This document shows, piece by piece, positions 1-9,162 of a DNA stretch of 64,000 bases. This DNA is from Rhodanobacter sp. A1T4 (GTDB lineage: Bacteria; Pseudomonadota; Gammaproteobacteria; Xanthomonadales; Rhodanobacteraceae): assembly GCF_014207185.1 (NCBI RefSeq), contig NZ_JACHCP010000002.1:186001-250000 (forward strand), read 5' to 3'. The translations under genes were made by a program, and so were the position numbers. Every line of letters begins with the position of its first letter. Position 1 is the first letter of the stretch. Under the pieces are notes generated by a model. It searched no databases and was not told the DNA's origin. It saw nothing but the letters and a program-made list of their open reading frames with translations.

Positions 1-103
1 TTTCCCACTCGGCCAGCCAGCCCGGCTCACGCTTGGGCAGGTCGCCGCGCATCGGGAAATCGGTCTGCGGCAGGTTGATGGTGCTTTTGTAGTCGTGGGT
101 CAT
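1..103 (-). CDS. ileS: Isoleucyl-tRNA synthetase, N-terminal fragment (cut by window edge)
   Basis: Only the first 34 codons lie in the window. The translation opens [20 protein letters not shown] and continues with [14 protein letters not shown], which matches the conserved N-terminus of bacterial IleRS (compare E. coli DYKSTLNLPETGFPMRGDL). IleRS charges tRNA-Ile in the cytoplasm. The ATG at 103 is chosen because the conserved block begins two residues later. It lies downstream of ribF on the same strand, the usual ribF-ileS order. Confidence 0.9.
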   Translation of the reverse strand, partial: MTHDYKSTINLPQTDFPMRGDLPKREPGWLAEWE

Positions 104-213
104 TACGTGGTTGCCATCGCTGAAACATGGTTGTCTGCACAAGGGCAGACATGGAATTCAAAAAGTTGATCGGTCGAGACGCTCACCAGGAACTATCGAT
201 CCGCCCCCGGTGG

Positions 214-1167
214 TCAAGCTTCGACCAGCCGCGGGTTCATGCCCAGCAGCTCACGCGCCATGCGGGCATCGCGATCCATCTGTGCCTTCAGCGGATCGAG
301 CCCGTCGAATTTCTGCTCGTCGCGCAGCTTGCCGACAAATTCCACCGACATGCGCTGTCCGTAAAGATCGCCATCGAAGTCGAACAGATGGACCTCCAGC
401 AGCGGCTCGCTGACCTGATTGACTGTCGGTCGGACGCCCAGGCTGGCCACGCCTGGCCAGCTGCACTCGCCCTCGTTCAGCCCGACGCGTACCGCAAAGA
501 TGCCGTGCACGGGACTCACGCGTTGCTGCAGATGGATATTCGCTGTGGGATAGCCCAACGTTCGTCCCAGCTGGTTGCCGTATTCCACCTTGCCGTCGAT
601 CACGAACGGCCGACCGAGCAGCGGTTCAGCACCGGCAAATTCACCCGCCGCGAGCAGCATGCGCACGCGGCTGGCCGAGACCCTCGCACCATCGAGTTGG
701 ACCGCCGGCATCATGCAGGCGGAAAAACCCCATTGCTCGCCAAGTTTCGTCAGCAGCACCACATCGCCTTCGCGCTTGTGGCCAAAGCGAAAATCATTGC
801 CGACCCAGACCTCACGTGCGTCCAGACGACCCACAATCACACGCCGCACGAAATCTTCAGCCGACATCGCCGCCAGCGCCGCGTTGAATCGCAGCAACAA
901 CGTATCGGACATGCCTGCGGCGGCAAAGCCACGGAGTTTTTCGCGCACGCTCGACAAACGTGCCAGTGGTTCACTGGAAAAATACGCGCGCGGCAACGGT
1001 TCGAAGCTCACCACGATCGGCTGGCAGCCAAGCGCTTTTGCCCGCTCACGCACCTGCAACAGCAGCGCCTGATGTCCGCGGTGGATGCCATCGAAGGCAC
1101 CTATCGCGATCACGCTGCCGTTCGGCGCCAGACAAGGCCCCGCCACATTCCTGGAAAGTTTCATCAT
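214..1167 (-). CDS. ribF: Bifunctional riboflavin kinase / FAD synthetase RibF
   Basis: Converts riboflavin to FMN and then to FAD in the cytoplasm. The N-terminal nucleotidyltransferase half shows VIAIGAFDGIHRGHQ, the HIGH-like site of FAD synthetases, followed by VGNDFRFGHKREGD and the SASRVR motif. The C-terminal kinase half shows YGNQLGRTLGYPTANI and GVASLGVRPTVN. At about 317 residues the length is normal. An in-frame start 48 bases upstream exists, but the extra residues are not family-like, so one of two adjacent ATGs (1167 or 1164) is preferred. It follows murJ by about 60 bases and precedes ileS, the usual order. Confidence 0.93.
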   Translation of the reverse strand: MMKLSRNVAGPCLAPNGSVIAIGAFDGIHRGHQALLLQVRERAKALGCQPIVVSFEPLPRAYFSSEPLARLSSVREKLRGFAAAGMSDTLLLRFNAALAAMSAEDFVRRVIVGRLDAREVWVGNDFRFGHKREGDVVLLTKLGEQWGFSACMMPAVQLDGARVSASRVRMLLAAGEFAGAEPLLGRPFVIDGKVEYGNQLGRTLGYPTANIHLQQRVSPVHGIFAVRVGLNEGECSWPGVASLGVRPTVNQVSEPLLEVHLFDFDGDLYGQRMSVEFVGKLRDEQKFDGLDPLKAQMDRDARMARELLGMNPRLVEA

Positions 1168-1229
1168 CGCCTGAGTATAACGGCTGCACGGCCGCGTCTC
1201 GACGGTTTCAGGCAACCCGCCGGGTGCCG

Positions 1230-2837
1230 CTATACGCCACGCAATTCACGCATGCGGAAGCCGCTGGCAAATAGAGCTGCCACATAAGCCAGCGCACCGA
1301 CCAGTACCAGCACGCACAGATGCCACACACGGGTGAATATCGACACGTGCGTCCAGTCCGGCCACAGCAGGCGGCCTAGTAACAGCGCCACCACCATCGC
1401 AGCGCACGACACTGCCAGCCGCAACCACTGCTTCGACCAGCCCGGTTGGCGTTGATAGACACCCGCCCGTTTCAGCCAGCGCCATAGCAGGACGAAATTG
1501 AGATAGCTCGACAGCGTGCTGGCGATCGCCAAGGCCACATGCAGGCCAGCAACCTTGGCGATGCCGTCCAGAAAACTCCCCTGCTTGAGTTCCGGAGTGG
1601 CCCAGAGCTGGTACAAAAGCACAATGAAAATCCCGTTGAACACCATGTTGGCAACCAACGCAGCCACACCGGCGCGCACCGGCGTACGGGTATCCTGCCT
1701 CGCGTAAAACGCCGGCAGCACCACCTTGACCAGTGCGAACGCCGGCAAACCGCAACTGAGAGCAATGATCGACAGTGTCGACATATGCGCATCGAAAGCG
1801 GTGTAGTGACCATTCTCGAACAGCGTAGCCACCAGCGGCCCAGCCAACAGCACCAGCGCAAAGGTGGCCGGCACGGCGATCAACAGCGTAAGACGCAAAC
1901 CCCAATCCAGCGCCTTCGAAAAGCCGGCGGTGTCCGTGCCTACGTGATGACGCGACAGCGCCGGCAAAATCACCGTGCCCAGCGCCGCACCGAACACGCC
2001 CAGCGGCAACTCCAGGAAGCGAGTCGACTGCCATAACCAGGTCTGTGAACCGACCATCAGCAGCGAGATGACCGCTGTATCCAGCAACAGGTTGAGTTGG
2101 GCCACCGACGAGCCGAACAGCGTCGGCACCATCAGCCGCATGATCCGGCGCACGCCAGGGTCGCGCCAGCCCCAGCGTGGCAGGCTCAGCAGGTCCAGCT
2201 TGCGAACCTCCGGCAACAGAAACAGCAGCTGAAGAACACCCGCCACCAGCACCGCCCAGCCCATCGCCATGATCGGCGTATGCAGTCGCGGCGCCAGCCA
2301 CACCGCGCCAACGATCATGCACACGTTCAGAATGACTGGCGCCAGTGCCGGCATCGCAAACCGGTGAAAGCTGTTCAGCGCGCCCGCGGCCAGCGCGGTC
2401 AACGAGACAAAGAAGATGAAGGGAAACGTGAGCCGCACCAGATCGGTGGTGAGGTCAAACTTGTGTGGCTGATCAAGCGAGCCTGGCGCAAACGTCCCGG
2501 CGACCTGCGGTGCAAAGATCAGTCCCAGTGCCGTAATGACCAGCACAACGCCGCCCAGTGTGCCGGATACGCGCGCCATCAGTTGTTTCAGATCTGCATG
2601 CGTGCCGGTTTCCTTGACCTCGGTAAACACCGGTACGAACGCGGTAGAGAACGATCCCTCGGCGAACAGCCGCCGCATGAAATTGGGGATGCGGAATGCA
2701 ATGACAAATGCGTCGGTGGCGGCATTGGCACCGAACACATGGCTCATCGATACGTCCCGCAACAGCCCGAACACACGCGAAATCATGGTCATGCTGCTGA
2801 ACGAAAGCAGCCCTCGTAACATGTTGGGAGACTTCAT
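1230..2837 (-). CDS. murJ: Lipid II flippase MurJ (MviN)
   Basis: Integral membrane flippase that moves the peptidoglycan precursor lipid II to the periplasmic side. The protein is about 535 residues with many hydrophobic segments, consistent with the 14-helix MOP fold. The N-terminal signature MISRVFGLLRDVSMSHVFGA followed by TDAFVIAFRIPNFMRRLFAEG is characteristic of MurJ. The ATG at 2837 (MKSPNML) is preferred over a start 60 bases upstream because homologues begin with a short polar stretch before the first helix. It is divergent from rpsT, a common arrangement in gammaproteobacteria. Confidence 0.95.
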   Translation of the reverse strand: MKSPNMLRGLLSFSSMTMISRVFGLLRDVSMSHVFGANAATDAFVIAFRIPNFMRRLFAEGSFSTAFVPVFTEVKETGTHADLKQLMARVSGTLGGVVLVITALGLIFAPQVAGTFAPGSLDQPHKFDLTTDLVRLTFPFIFFVSLTALAAGALNSFHRFAMPALAPVILNVCMIVGAVWLAPRLHTPIMAMGWAVLVAGVLQLLFLLPEVRKLDLLSLPRWGWRDPGVRRIMRLMVPTLFGSSVAQLNLLLDTAVISLLMVGSQTWLWQSTRFLELPLGVFGAALGTVILPALSRHHVGTDTAGFSKALDWGLRLTLLIAVPATFALVLLAGPLVATLFENGHYTAFDAHMSTLSIIALSCGLPAFALVKVVLPAFYARQDTRTPVRAGVAALVANMVFNGIFIVLLYQLWATPELKQGSFLDGIAKVAGLHVALAIASTLSSYLNFVLLWRWLKRAGVYQRQPGWSKQWLRLAVSCAAMVVALLLGRLLWPDWTHVSIFTRVWHLCVLVLVGALAYVAALFASGFRMRELRGV

Positions 2838-3019
2838 GCGTCTGCCGGAACCTTGTGCTGTCTGGAGGGTTGGATGCCCGGCTTCGGCGGGGCACAAGGC
2901 GCATAGTCTGACAGCCGCTGCAGGCCTTATGACAGCCCGAATGTGGCAAAATACGGGCGTCAGGGAACGTTGCGACGTAAACGGGTCGGTCGCCGGCTGA
3001 CAATCACACCGCTAAATGA

Positions 3020-3048
3020 TTGACGCACCGGCAAATCAACCGCATAAT
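3020..3048 (+). promoter_or_regulatory. Predicted sigma-70 promoter of rpsT
   Basis: TTGACG at 3020-3025 and CATAAT at 3043-3048 are separated by exactly 17 bases, and the pair sits 45 bases upstream of the rpsT start codon. Five of six bases match consensus in each box. Confidence 0.7.
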
Positions 3049-3092
3049 TGGCGTCTTTTTCCACACCTCTACACCGATTCCGGAGTTCTACC

Positions 3093-3356
3093 TTGGCCAA
3101 CATCAAGTCCGCTAAGAAGCGCGCGCGCCAGTCCGAGCAGCGCCGTCTGCGCAACATCAGCGCACGTTCCATGGTCCGCACCGCCCTGAAGAAGGTCGTC
3201 AAGGCCATCGAGGCCAAGGACAAGGCAGGCGCTATCGCCGCCTTCACCGTCGCCCAGCCAGTGATGGATCGTTACGCCGCCCGCGGTTTGATCCACAAGA
3301 ACAAAGCCGCTCGCCACAAGAGCCGCCTCAACGCGAAGATCCGCGAATTGGCGTAA
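3093..3356 (+). CDS. rpsT: 30S ribosomal protein S20
   Basis: Small-subunit protein that binds 16S rRNA. The product is 87 residues, (M)[20 protein letters not shown] onward, highly basic and close to the usual S20 length. The start is a TTG at 3093. An ATG at 3048 would add a non-conserved extension and would begin inside the predicted -10 box. A CGGAG ribosome site at 3081-3085 is seven bases from the TTG. TTG starts are well known for rpsT, where they contribute to translational control. Tandem terminators follow the gene. Confidence 0.96.
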   Translation: MANIKSAKKRARQSEQRRLRNISARSMVRTALKKVVKAIEAKDKAGAIAAFTVAQPVMDRYAARGLIHKNKAARHKSRLNAKIRELA

Positions 3357-3383
3357 GCCACTTCGTGACTCGTGTTGCTGAAA

Positions 3384-3443
3384 AGCCGGCGAGAGCCGGC
3401 TTTTCCTATATAAGCATCGAACGCCGGCGAAAGCCGGCTTTTT
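3384..3443 (+). terminator. Two tandem intrinsic terminators after rpsT
   Basis: Two successive hairpins use the same GCCGGC stem and a GAGA or GAAA tetraloop. The first (3384-3404) ends in TTTT and the second (3423-3443) in TTTTT. Their similarity suggests a local duplication. They end rpsT transcription. Confidence 0.85.
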
Positions 3444-3475
3444 CGTTGATACCTTCCAGCCACATCAGCACGTGC

Positions 3476-3772
3476 CTACTTAGCGCGTGGCCGAAATTCC
3501 AGCGGCATCGCTTCTGTTTTGGCGGCGGCTGGCGGTTTCGTGCCGCAAGCGCCGCATGTGCTGCAACCATCGCTGCAATCGCCGGTGGCCTGTTTCGGCT
3601 GTAGCCGCTGCCCCAGCGCACGCAGCCAACCGGCCCGCTCGGACCGACTAAAACTGATCGACGCCGCCGCCAGCCAACGGTTGCTGACCTGCGGCGCCAG
3701 CTTGCGAAATACTGCAAGCACGCTGATCAGCACGACCAGCCCGATCACCACGTGCTGCAGCAATAGGCTCAT
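3476..3772 (-). CDS. Small Cys-rich membrane protein downstream of FeoB
   Basis: A 98-residue protein with one N-terminal hydrophobic helix (residues about 5-22) and a cysteine cluster near the C-terminus (CSDGCSTCGACG, four Cys). Its ATG overlaps the feoB stop by four bases, so it is probably translationally coupled and belongs to the ferrous iron uptake operon. Small Cys-rich proteins encoded with feoB (FeoC or FeoB-associated types) are known and are thought to help assembly or sense iron or redox state. The link here is by position and cysteines, not by clear homology. Confidence 0.75.
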   Translation of the reverse strand: MSLLLQHVVIGLVVLISVLAVFRKLAPQVSNRWLAAASISFSRSERAGWLRALGQRLQPKQATGDCSDGCSTCGACGTKPPAAAKTEAMPLEFRPRAK

Positions 3773-5610
3773 GCGAAAAGCCTCGCGATCTGATAAGTCA
3801 GCAACGACGCTATGTAAGCCACGACGAACATGTAGCTGAAAGAAATCACCACGTTACGCCAGGAATTGGTTTCACGGCGGATCACCGCCAGCGTCGACAT
3901 GCACTGCGGCGCAAAGGCAAACCACACCATCAGCGACAACGCGCTGGCCACGGAAAAATTGGCCGCCAGCGCATGCGCCAGTCCAACCGTGTTGGAATCG
4001 CCACCCACTGCATATACCGTCGCCAGCGCAGCTACTGCCGTCTCACGCGCCGCAAAGGCTGGAATGAGCGACAGACTGATCTGCCAGTTGAACCCCAGCG
4101 GCGCAAAAATGTATTGCAGGTAATGACCCATATAGCCGGCGATGCTGTAATCGATGGCTGGGCCGGTCGCACCCGTCGGTGGCGACGGGAAGGTGGAGAT
4201 GGCCCACATGATGATGGTCAGCGCCAGGATCACGCCGGTCAGCCGCTTCAGGAAGATCGAACAGCGCTCCCACAGGCCGATGGCGATATCGCGCGGCTTC
4301 GGCATGCGGTAGGACGGCAGCTCCATCAGCAGCGCATGCTCGCTCTTGTCGCGATGGATGCGCTTGATCACCCAGCCCACCGCCATCGCGCCGAGAATAC
4401 CGGCCGCGTACAGGGCAAACAGCACCAGCCCCTGCAGGTTGAAGATGCCGAACACGTGATGCATGGGAATGAACGCGCCAATCAACAGCGCGTACACCGG
4501 CAGCCGCGCAGAGCACGTCATCAGTGGCGCGACCAGAATCGTGGCCAGGCGATCGCGCGGATCCTGGATGCTACGCGTACCCATGATGCCGGGGATGGCG
4601 CAGGCGAAACTCGACAGCAGCGGAATGAACGAGCGTCCGGTCAGTCCCACCGACATCATCATGCGATCGAGCAGAAAGGCCGCGCGTGGCAGATAGCCGG
4701 ACTCTTCCAGCAGCAGGATGAAGAAGAACAGCACCAGGATTTCCGGCAGAAAACCGATCACTGTACCAATACCACCGAACAAGCCGTCGACGACCAGGCT
4801 CTTGATCGGTCCGACCGGAAGGCTGGCGGCAGCATGGTCACCCAGCCAACCGAAACCATCCCCAATCAAATCGGTCATCGGCTTGCCGGCTGCATAGACG
4901 GCTTGAAACACCAGAAACATCACGATACCGAGTATCAACAGGCCAAACACTGGATGCAGTGCCCAGCGATCGAGCGCGTCATCTGTCGCTGCCGTCTGGC
5001 GTGGCATGGATACCGTTGCGGCAAGCATGTCGCGCACCTGAATATGCAGATTGGCAGGGCTGGATGCATCGCCAACCGTCGCCGATGCGGCAACCGGCAT
5101 TTCGCCATCAACGCGCTCGACCAACGCGGCGGCGCCACCGCGCTTCACCGCGATCGTTTCCACCACCGGAATACCCAGCCGGCGCTGCAACTCCGGCACG
5201 TCAATAACGATGTCGCGCCGACGCGCCGCATCCATCATGTTCAGAGCGAGCACCACCGGACGGCCGAGACGTTTCACCTCCAGCACGAAGCGCAAATGCA
5301 GGCGCAAGTTGGTGGCATCGGCTACGCAGACGATCAGATCGGGCGCTGCTTCGCCAGGATAATTGCCTTCCAGCACGTCGCGGGTGATCTGCTCATCGGG
5401 GCTGTTGGCGTCGAAGCTGTACGTGCCCGGCAGATCGAGTATTTGCAATACCCGACCCGACGGCGCCGTGAACCGACCTTCCTTGCGCTCGATGGTAACG
5501 CCGGCATAGTTGGCCACTTTCTGCCGGCCACCCGTCAGCTGGTTGAACAGCGCCGTCTTGCCGCAGTTGGGGTTGCCGACCAAGGCGATGCGCAAGGCTG
5601 CGGCGCTCAT
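3769..5610 (-). CDS. feoB: Ferrous iron transporter FeoB
   Basis: Fe(II) permease of the inner membrane. The N-terminal G domain shows GNPNCGKTALFN (G1, residues about 10-21), the DLPGTYS G3 region and LNMMD (NxxD, G4). The C-terminal half carries the membrane gate motifs, including GLTGRSFIPLLSSFACAIPG and a second copy-like block around FNWQISLSLIPAFAARETAV. At 613 residues it is of the shorter FeoB class. It overlaps feoA and the small downstream gene by four bases each, indicating a tightly coupled feoA-feoB-small protein operon. Confidence 0.95.
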   Translation of the reverse strand: MSAAALRIALVGNPNCGKTALFNQLTGGRQKVANYAGVTIERKEGRFTAPSGRVLQILDLPGTYSFDANSPDEQITRDVLEGNYPGEAAPDLIVCVADATNLRLHLRFVLEVKRLGRPVVLALNMMDAARRRDIVIDVPELQRRLGIPVVETIAVKRGGAAALVERVDGEMPVAASATVGDASSPANLHIQVRDMLAATVSMPRQTAATDDALDRWALHPVFGLLILGIVMFLVFQAVYAAGKPMTDLIGDGFGWLGDHAAASLPVGPIKSLVVDGLFGGIGTVIGFLPEILVLFFFILLLEESGYLPRAAFLLDRMMMSVGLTGRSFIPLLSSFACAIPGIMGTRSIQDPRDRLATILVAPLMTCSARLPVYALLIGAFIPMHHVFGIFNLQGLVLFALYAAGILGAMAVGWVIKRIHRDKSEHALLMELPSYRMPKPRDIAIGLWERCSIFLKRLTGVILALTIIMWAISTFPSPPTGATGPAIDYSIAGYMGHYLQYIFAPLGFNWQISLSLIPAFAARETAVAALATVYAVGGDSNTVGLAHALAANFSVASALSLMVWFAFAPQCMSTLAVIRRETNSWRNVVISFSYMFVVAYIASLLTYQIARLFA

Positions 5611-5855
5611 GCTGCTTCCTGACGCACGGTCACACGAGCGGCTTCGGTGCGACGCAGGGCGAAGCGGGTCGAGCCGATCTGGATCAACAATGGGTCGGCG
5701 CCGAGCGGCCCGATCGCCACCACCCGCACGGGCTCACCATCCACGAAGCCCAGATCGCGCAAACGTTGCGCAATCGGGTCCGCCGCGTGAGCATCGTCAA
5801 CGCGATCGATCACAGCGAGCGTACCTTTGGGCAGATCGGACAGACGCACGGGCAC
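5607..5855 (-). CDS. feoA: Ferrous iron transport protein FeoA
   Basis: An 82-residue SH3-like cytoplasmic protein that stimulates FeoB. Typical features are the opening LSDLPKGTLAVIDRV, the RLRDLGFVDGEPVRVV core and the RTEAARVTV end. No ATG is available. The annotated GTG at 5855 is immediately preceded by GAGA, which is too close, so the GTG at 5849 with a spacing near seven bases is an equally good start. A Fur-like operator lies directly upstream. Confidence 0.9.
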   Translation of the reverse strand: MPVRLSDLPKGTLAVIDRVDDAHAADPIAQRLRDLGFVDGEPVRVVAIGPLGADPLLIQIGSTRFALRRTEAARVTVRQEAA

Positions 5856-5861
5856 TTCTCA

Positions 5862-5880
5862 AATAAGAATTGTTCGCATT
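5862..5880 (-). promoter_or_regulatory. Fur-like box over the feoA promoter
   Basis: The 19-base site AATAAGAATTGTTCGCATT matches the AATGAGAATNATTCTCATT form of the Fur box at 15 of 18 defined positions. On the minus strand TACAAT (5878-5883) could serve as the -10 element, so Fur binding here would cover the -10 and start site. This fits iron-repressed feo expression. No good -35 is visible. Confidence 0.6.
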
Positions 5881-5964
5881 GTAATCCTTTGTGCGCTTTG
5901 CTGCAGCATGCCGGCAACGCCGCGATGGCCAGCGTTTATGATGACGGTCTTTGCGGGGACACTG

Positions 5965-6774
5965 ATGACTGATTCTCCGATGACCGATTCTGTCTTGCAC
6001 GAACGTCGCGGCACCACTGCGTGGCTGACCTTGAATCGCCCGCAGGTGCACAACGCGTTCGACGACACCTTGATCGCCACGCTCACCGGTTTGCTCGAAC
6101 AGGCTGACGTCGACCCCGCCGTGCGCACCGTCGTGCTTACTGGCAACGGCAGCTGCTTCTCGGCCGGTGCCGATCTGAACTGGATGCGTGGCATGGCCAG
6201 CGCCAGCGAACAGGAGAACCGCAACGACTCGCTGCGCCTGGCGCGTCTGATGCGTACGCTGCAGTTCCTGTCAAAGCCCACGGTCGCTCGGGTCAATGGC
6301 GCGGCCTACGGCGGCGGCGTCGGGCTGGTCGCCTGCTGCGATATTGCGGTCGGCGTCGACACCGCCAAGTTAGCGTTGTCGGAAGTAAAGCTGGGCTTGG
6401 TGCCCGCAGTGATCTCACCTTATGTCATCGCGGCGATCGGCCTGCGCGAGGCGCGGCGGCTGTTCATCACCGGCGAAGTATTCGACGCTACCACTGCCGC
6501 GCGCATTGGATTGCTGCACGCTGCCGTACCCTCGGCGGAGCTGGATGAGATAGTCGAACGCCAGCTGTACCTGCTGGCCAAGGCCGGCCCGCATGCGCAG
6601 CGCGAGGCGAAGGCACTCGCACTGCGCGTCGGTGGTATCGATCCGGCACAGGCCGAGCGCATCGATACCGCCAACGCCGAGCTGATAGCGCGCCTGCGCA
6701 TATCCGAAGAAGGTCAGCATGGCCTTGGCGCATTTCTCGACAAGCGCGGACCACGCTGGTCCCCTTCCCCTTGA
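5965..6774 (+). CDS. liuC: Enoyl-CoA hydratase family protein, probable methylglutaconyl-CoA hydratase LiuC
   Basis: Crotonase-fold protein of 269 residues with GSCFSAGADLNWMRGMA (oxyanion hole and CoA-binding region) and NGAAYGGGVGLVACCDIAV. In leucine and isovalerate breakdown LiuC hydrates 3-methylglutaconyl-CoA to HMG-CoA. The specific call rests on the genes that follow: a biotin-containing acyl-CoA carboxylase subunit and HMG-CoA lyase. The ATG at 5965 has GCGGGG seven bases upstream; a second ATG at 5980 is possible. It diverges from feoA. Confidence 0.85.
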   Translation: MTDSPMTDSVLHERRGTTAWLTLNRPQVHNAFDDTLIATLTGLLEQADVDPAVRTVVLTGNGSCFSAGADLNWMRGMASASEQENRNDSLRLARLMRTLQFLSKPTVARVNGAAYGGGVGLVACCDIAVGVDTAKLALSEVKLGLVPAVISPYVIAAIGLREARRLFITGEVFDATTAARIGLLHAAVPSAELDEIVERQLYLLAKAGPHAQREAKALALRVGGIDPAQAERIDTANAELIARLRISEEGQHGLGAFLDKRGPRWSPSP

Positions 6775-6831
6775 TTTTCACGAACGCAGGCAATCCATGT
6801 TCGACCATCTTAGGTATTCCGGTTTCTGATC

Positions 6832-7029
6832 TTGCACGCAGCCGCACCTTCCAGCGGGATGCATTGGCGTCGCCTGGCTATAACATCCAGCAATGGCGAG
6901 GCGGATATCTGCGAGTACCCGGATTCCGACAAGTATCAAGTCATCGAACCTGCGCAGGATGAAACGCAGCGATCGTTTCGCATCGTTGGTCGATACGACT
7001 CGACGGTCGACTACTGGGAGGGTAAATAG
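6832..7029 (+). other. Gap between liuC and liuD with a doubtful 65-codon ORF
   Basis: The 346 bases between liuC and liuD hold no recognised gene. A 65-codon frame ends in a charged, protein-like stretch (EYPDSDKYQVIEPAQDE, then SFRIVGRYDSTVDYWEGK), but its start has no convincing ribosome site and its N-terminal part looks random. It may be the decayed end of a gene, or a short unrecognised protein. No terminator is evident, so liuC and liuD may still be co-transcribed. Confidence 0.25.
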
Positions 7030-7120
7030 CTCCCGATGCTGCGTCGCGCATCGGCCGCAGCCTGTTCATCTGATAACTTAAGCGGCTTTGCAAGACTCCG
7101 CATAATCCAAAGGATTCCGC

Positions 7121-9109
7121 ATGTTCGAGCGCGTACTGATTGCCAATCGCGGTGAGATCGCCTGCCGCGTGATCCGCACCTGCCGGCGCCTCGGCATCCA
7201 TACCATCGCGGTGTATTCCGACGCGGATGCCGATGCGCAGCACGTGCGCCTGGCCGACGAGGCGTGGCCGATCGGCGGACCGCGCCCGGCCGACTCCTAT
7301 TTGCGCGGCGATACGATTCTCGAGGTAGCGAAAAAATCCGGCGCGCAGGCGATCCATCCCGGCTACGGTTTTCTCTCCGAGAACACCGGTTTCGCCCGCG
7401 CCTGCAGTGAGGCAGGCATCGTGTTCATCGGCCCGAAACCGGAAAGCATCGACGCGATGGGCTCCAAGGCCGCTGCCAAGGCGCTGATGGAAAACCACGC
7501 CGTACCGCTGGTACCCGGCTATCACGGCGACAACCAGGAGAACGCCTATCTCGCCGAGCAGGCACGCGCCACCGGTTTCCCGCTCATGATCAAAGCCGCT
7601 TCCGGCGGCGGTGGCAAGGGCATGCGCATCGTGCGCAGCGAAAAGGAATTTGCCGACGCGCTAGCCTCAGCGCAGCGCGAAGCGGCCAGCGCATTCGGCG
7701 ACACACGCGTGATCCTTGAACGCTACGTCGAGCATCCGCGGCATATCGAATTCCAGGTGTTCGGCGACACCCACGGCAACGTCGTACATCTCAACGAGCG
7801 CGAATGTTCGGCGCAACGGCGCTATCAGAAAGTGCTGGAAGAGACGCCCTCACCCTTCCTCGACGCTACCCGTCGCGCCGCGATGGGCGAAGCCGCGGTT
7901 GCCGCGGCCAAGGCGGTCGACTATGTCGGCGCCGGCACCATCGAATTCATCGTCGCGGCGAGCGGCGAATTCTTTTTCATGGAAATGAATACCCGGCTGC
8001 AGGTCGAGCATCCCGTCACCGAGATGACGCTGGGGCTGGACCTGGTCGAATGGCAGCTGCGCGTGGCCGCCGGCCAGCCGCTGCCGCTGCGGCAGGAACA
8101 GATTCACGCCCACGGTCACGCGATCGAAGTACGGCTGTATGCGGAAGATCCTGACCAGAATTTCCTGCCCGGCTCCGGCAAACTGCAGATGCTTCGCCTG
8201 CCCTCCCCGTCAACCCACGTGCGACTCGACGGCGGCGTGATCGAAGGCGATACGGTCACGATTTTCTACGACCCGATGATCGCCAAGCTGATCGTATTCG
8301 ACAGTGATCGCACGCAGGCACTGCAGCGCTTGCGCGAAGCGCTGGCCGCTTGCGAAATCATCGGCCCGAAATCGAATATCGGTTTTCTTGAACGACTGGC
8401 TCGTCACCCGGTAGTGGTCGAAGGCAGGATCGACACCGGCTATCTGGATCGACATCTGGAAGAATTTCTGGTTGGCGATATCGCGCCAACGGATACGGTA
8501 CTGTTTGCCGCCGCTACGGCCGCGTTGCTACAAGATGAAGCCGATGTCACTGCCTCACCAGCCGACCCGCATTCACCCTGGGCACGCGCCGATGCGTGGC
8601 GCATCGGCCATGCCGGCAAGCGCGTCATCGCGCTGACCTTGCGCGACCAGCGCTACGACATTGAAGCGCATGGCCACGATGGCAACTACCTCCTGCGCCA
8701 TGGCGATGCCAGTTGCGAAGTGCGCGGTGCGCGCCTGCGCGGCGACAGCCTCAGCGCCCGCTTCAACGGAGAATCACAGCGAGTGCCGCTGCGCTCCGAC
8801 AAGGACCATGTGCTGCTGCACGACGCTAGCGGCCAGCGCTACAGCTTTACACGGGCCATCGCCTTCGCCTGGGCAGCGAAAGATGCCGCCGGCGGCAATC
8901 AGGTCATCGCGCCGATGCCTGGCCGCATCGTGCTGGTGAAAGCCAAACCCGGCGACAGCGTCGAGCAAGGCGACGAGCTGCTGGTGATGGAGGCCATGAA
9001 GATGGAACTCGCCTTGAAAGCCCCGCGCGCCGGTATCATCGAAAGCATCAACGCCACCCAGGGTGAGTTCGTCGAGGCCGATGCCGTACTGGTGCGCTTC
9101 GCCGACTGA
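7121..9109 (+). CDS. liuD: Methylcrotonyl-CoA carboxylase biotin-containing (alpha) subunit
   Basis: A 662-residue protein in the normal order: biotin carboxylase N-terminal domain (VLIANRGEIACRVIRTCRRL), ATP-grasp (IKAASGGGGKGMRIV), the carboxylase signature FFMEMNTRLQVEHPVTEMT, a C-terminal carboxylase domain, a BT-like linker and a biotinyl domain with VMEAMKME (biotinylated Lys near residue 627). It carboxylates 3-methylcrotonyl-CoA together with a beta subunit (LiuB). Acetyl-, propionyl- and geranyl-CoA carboxylase alpha subunits look similar; the adjacent HMG-CoA lyase decides the call. The beta subunit gene is not in this window. Confidence 0.9.
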   Translation: MFERVLIANRGEIACRVIRTCRRLGIHTIAVYSDADADAQHVRLADEAWPIGGPRPADSYLRGDTILEVAKKSGAQAIHPGYGFLSENTGFARACSEAGIVFIGPKPESIDAMGSKAAAKALMENHAVPLVPGYHGDNQENAYLAEQARATGFPLMIKAASGGGGKGMRIVRSEKEFADALASAQREAASAFGDTRVILERYVEHPRHIEFQVFGDTHGNVVHLNERECSAQRRYQKVLEETPSPFLDATRRAAMGEAAVAAAKAVDYVGAGTIEFIVAASGEFFFMEMNTRLQVEHPVTEMTLGLDLVEWQLRVAAGQPLPLRQEQIHAHGHAIEVRLYAEDPDQNFLPGSGKLQMLRLPSPSTHVRLDGGVIEGDTVTIFYDPMIAKLIVFDSDRTQALQRLREALAACEIIGPKSNIGFLERLARHPVVVEGRIDTGYLDRHLEEFLVGDIAPTDTVLFAAATAALLQDEADVTASPADPHSPWARADAWRIGHAGKRVIALTLRDQRYDIEAHGHDGNYLLRHGDASCEVRGARLRGDSLSARFNGESQRVPLRSDKDHVLLHDASGQRYSFTRAIAFAWAAKDAAGGNQVIAPMPGRIVLVKAKPGDSVEQGDELLVMEAMKMELALKAPRAGIIESINATQGEFVEADAVLVRFAD

Positions 9110-9162
9110 CCCGACTGCTCAGCCTGAATCGCACACGCCATCACGACCTGCCCGGACCACGC

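Noticed and set aside
127..1287. Open frame of 386 codons opposite ribF
   Set aside because: Antisense of a recognised gene with no domain or ribosome site.
3973..5622. Open frame of 549 codons on the plus strand opposite feoB
   Set aside because: Entirely antisense to feoB, with His/Gln/Arg-rich random composition.
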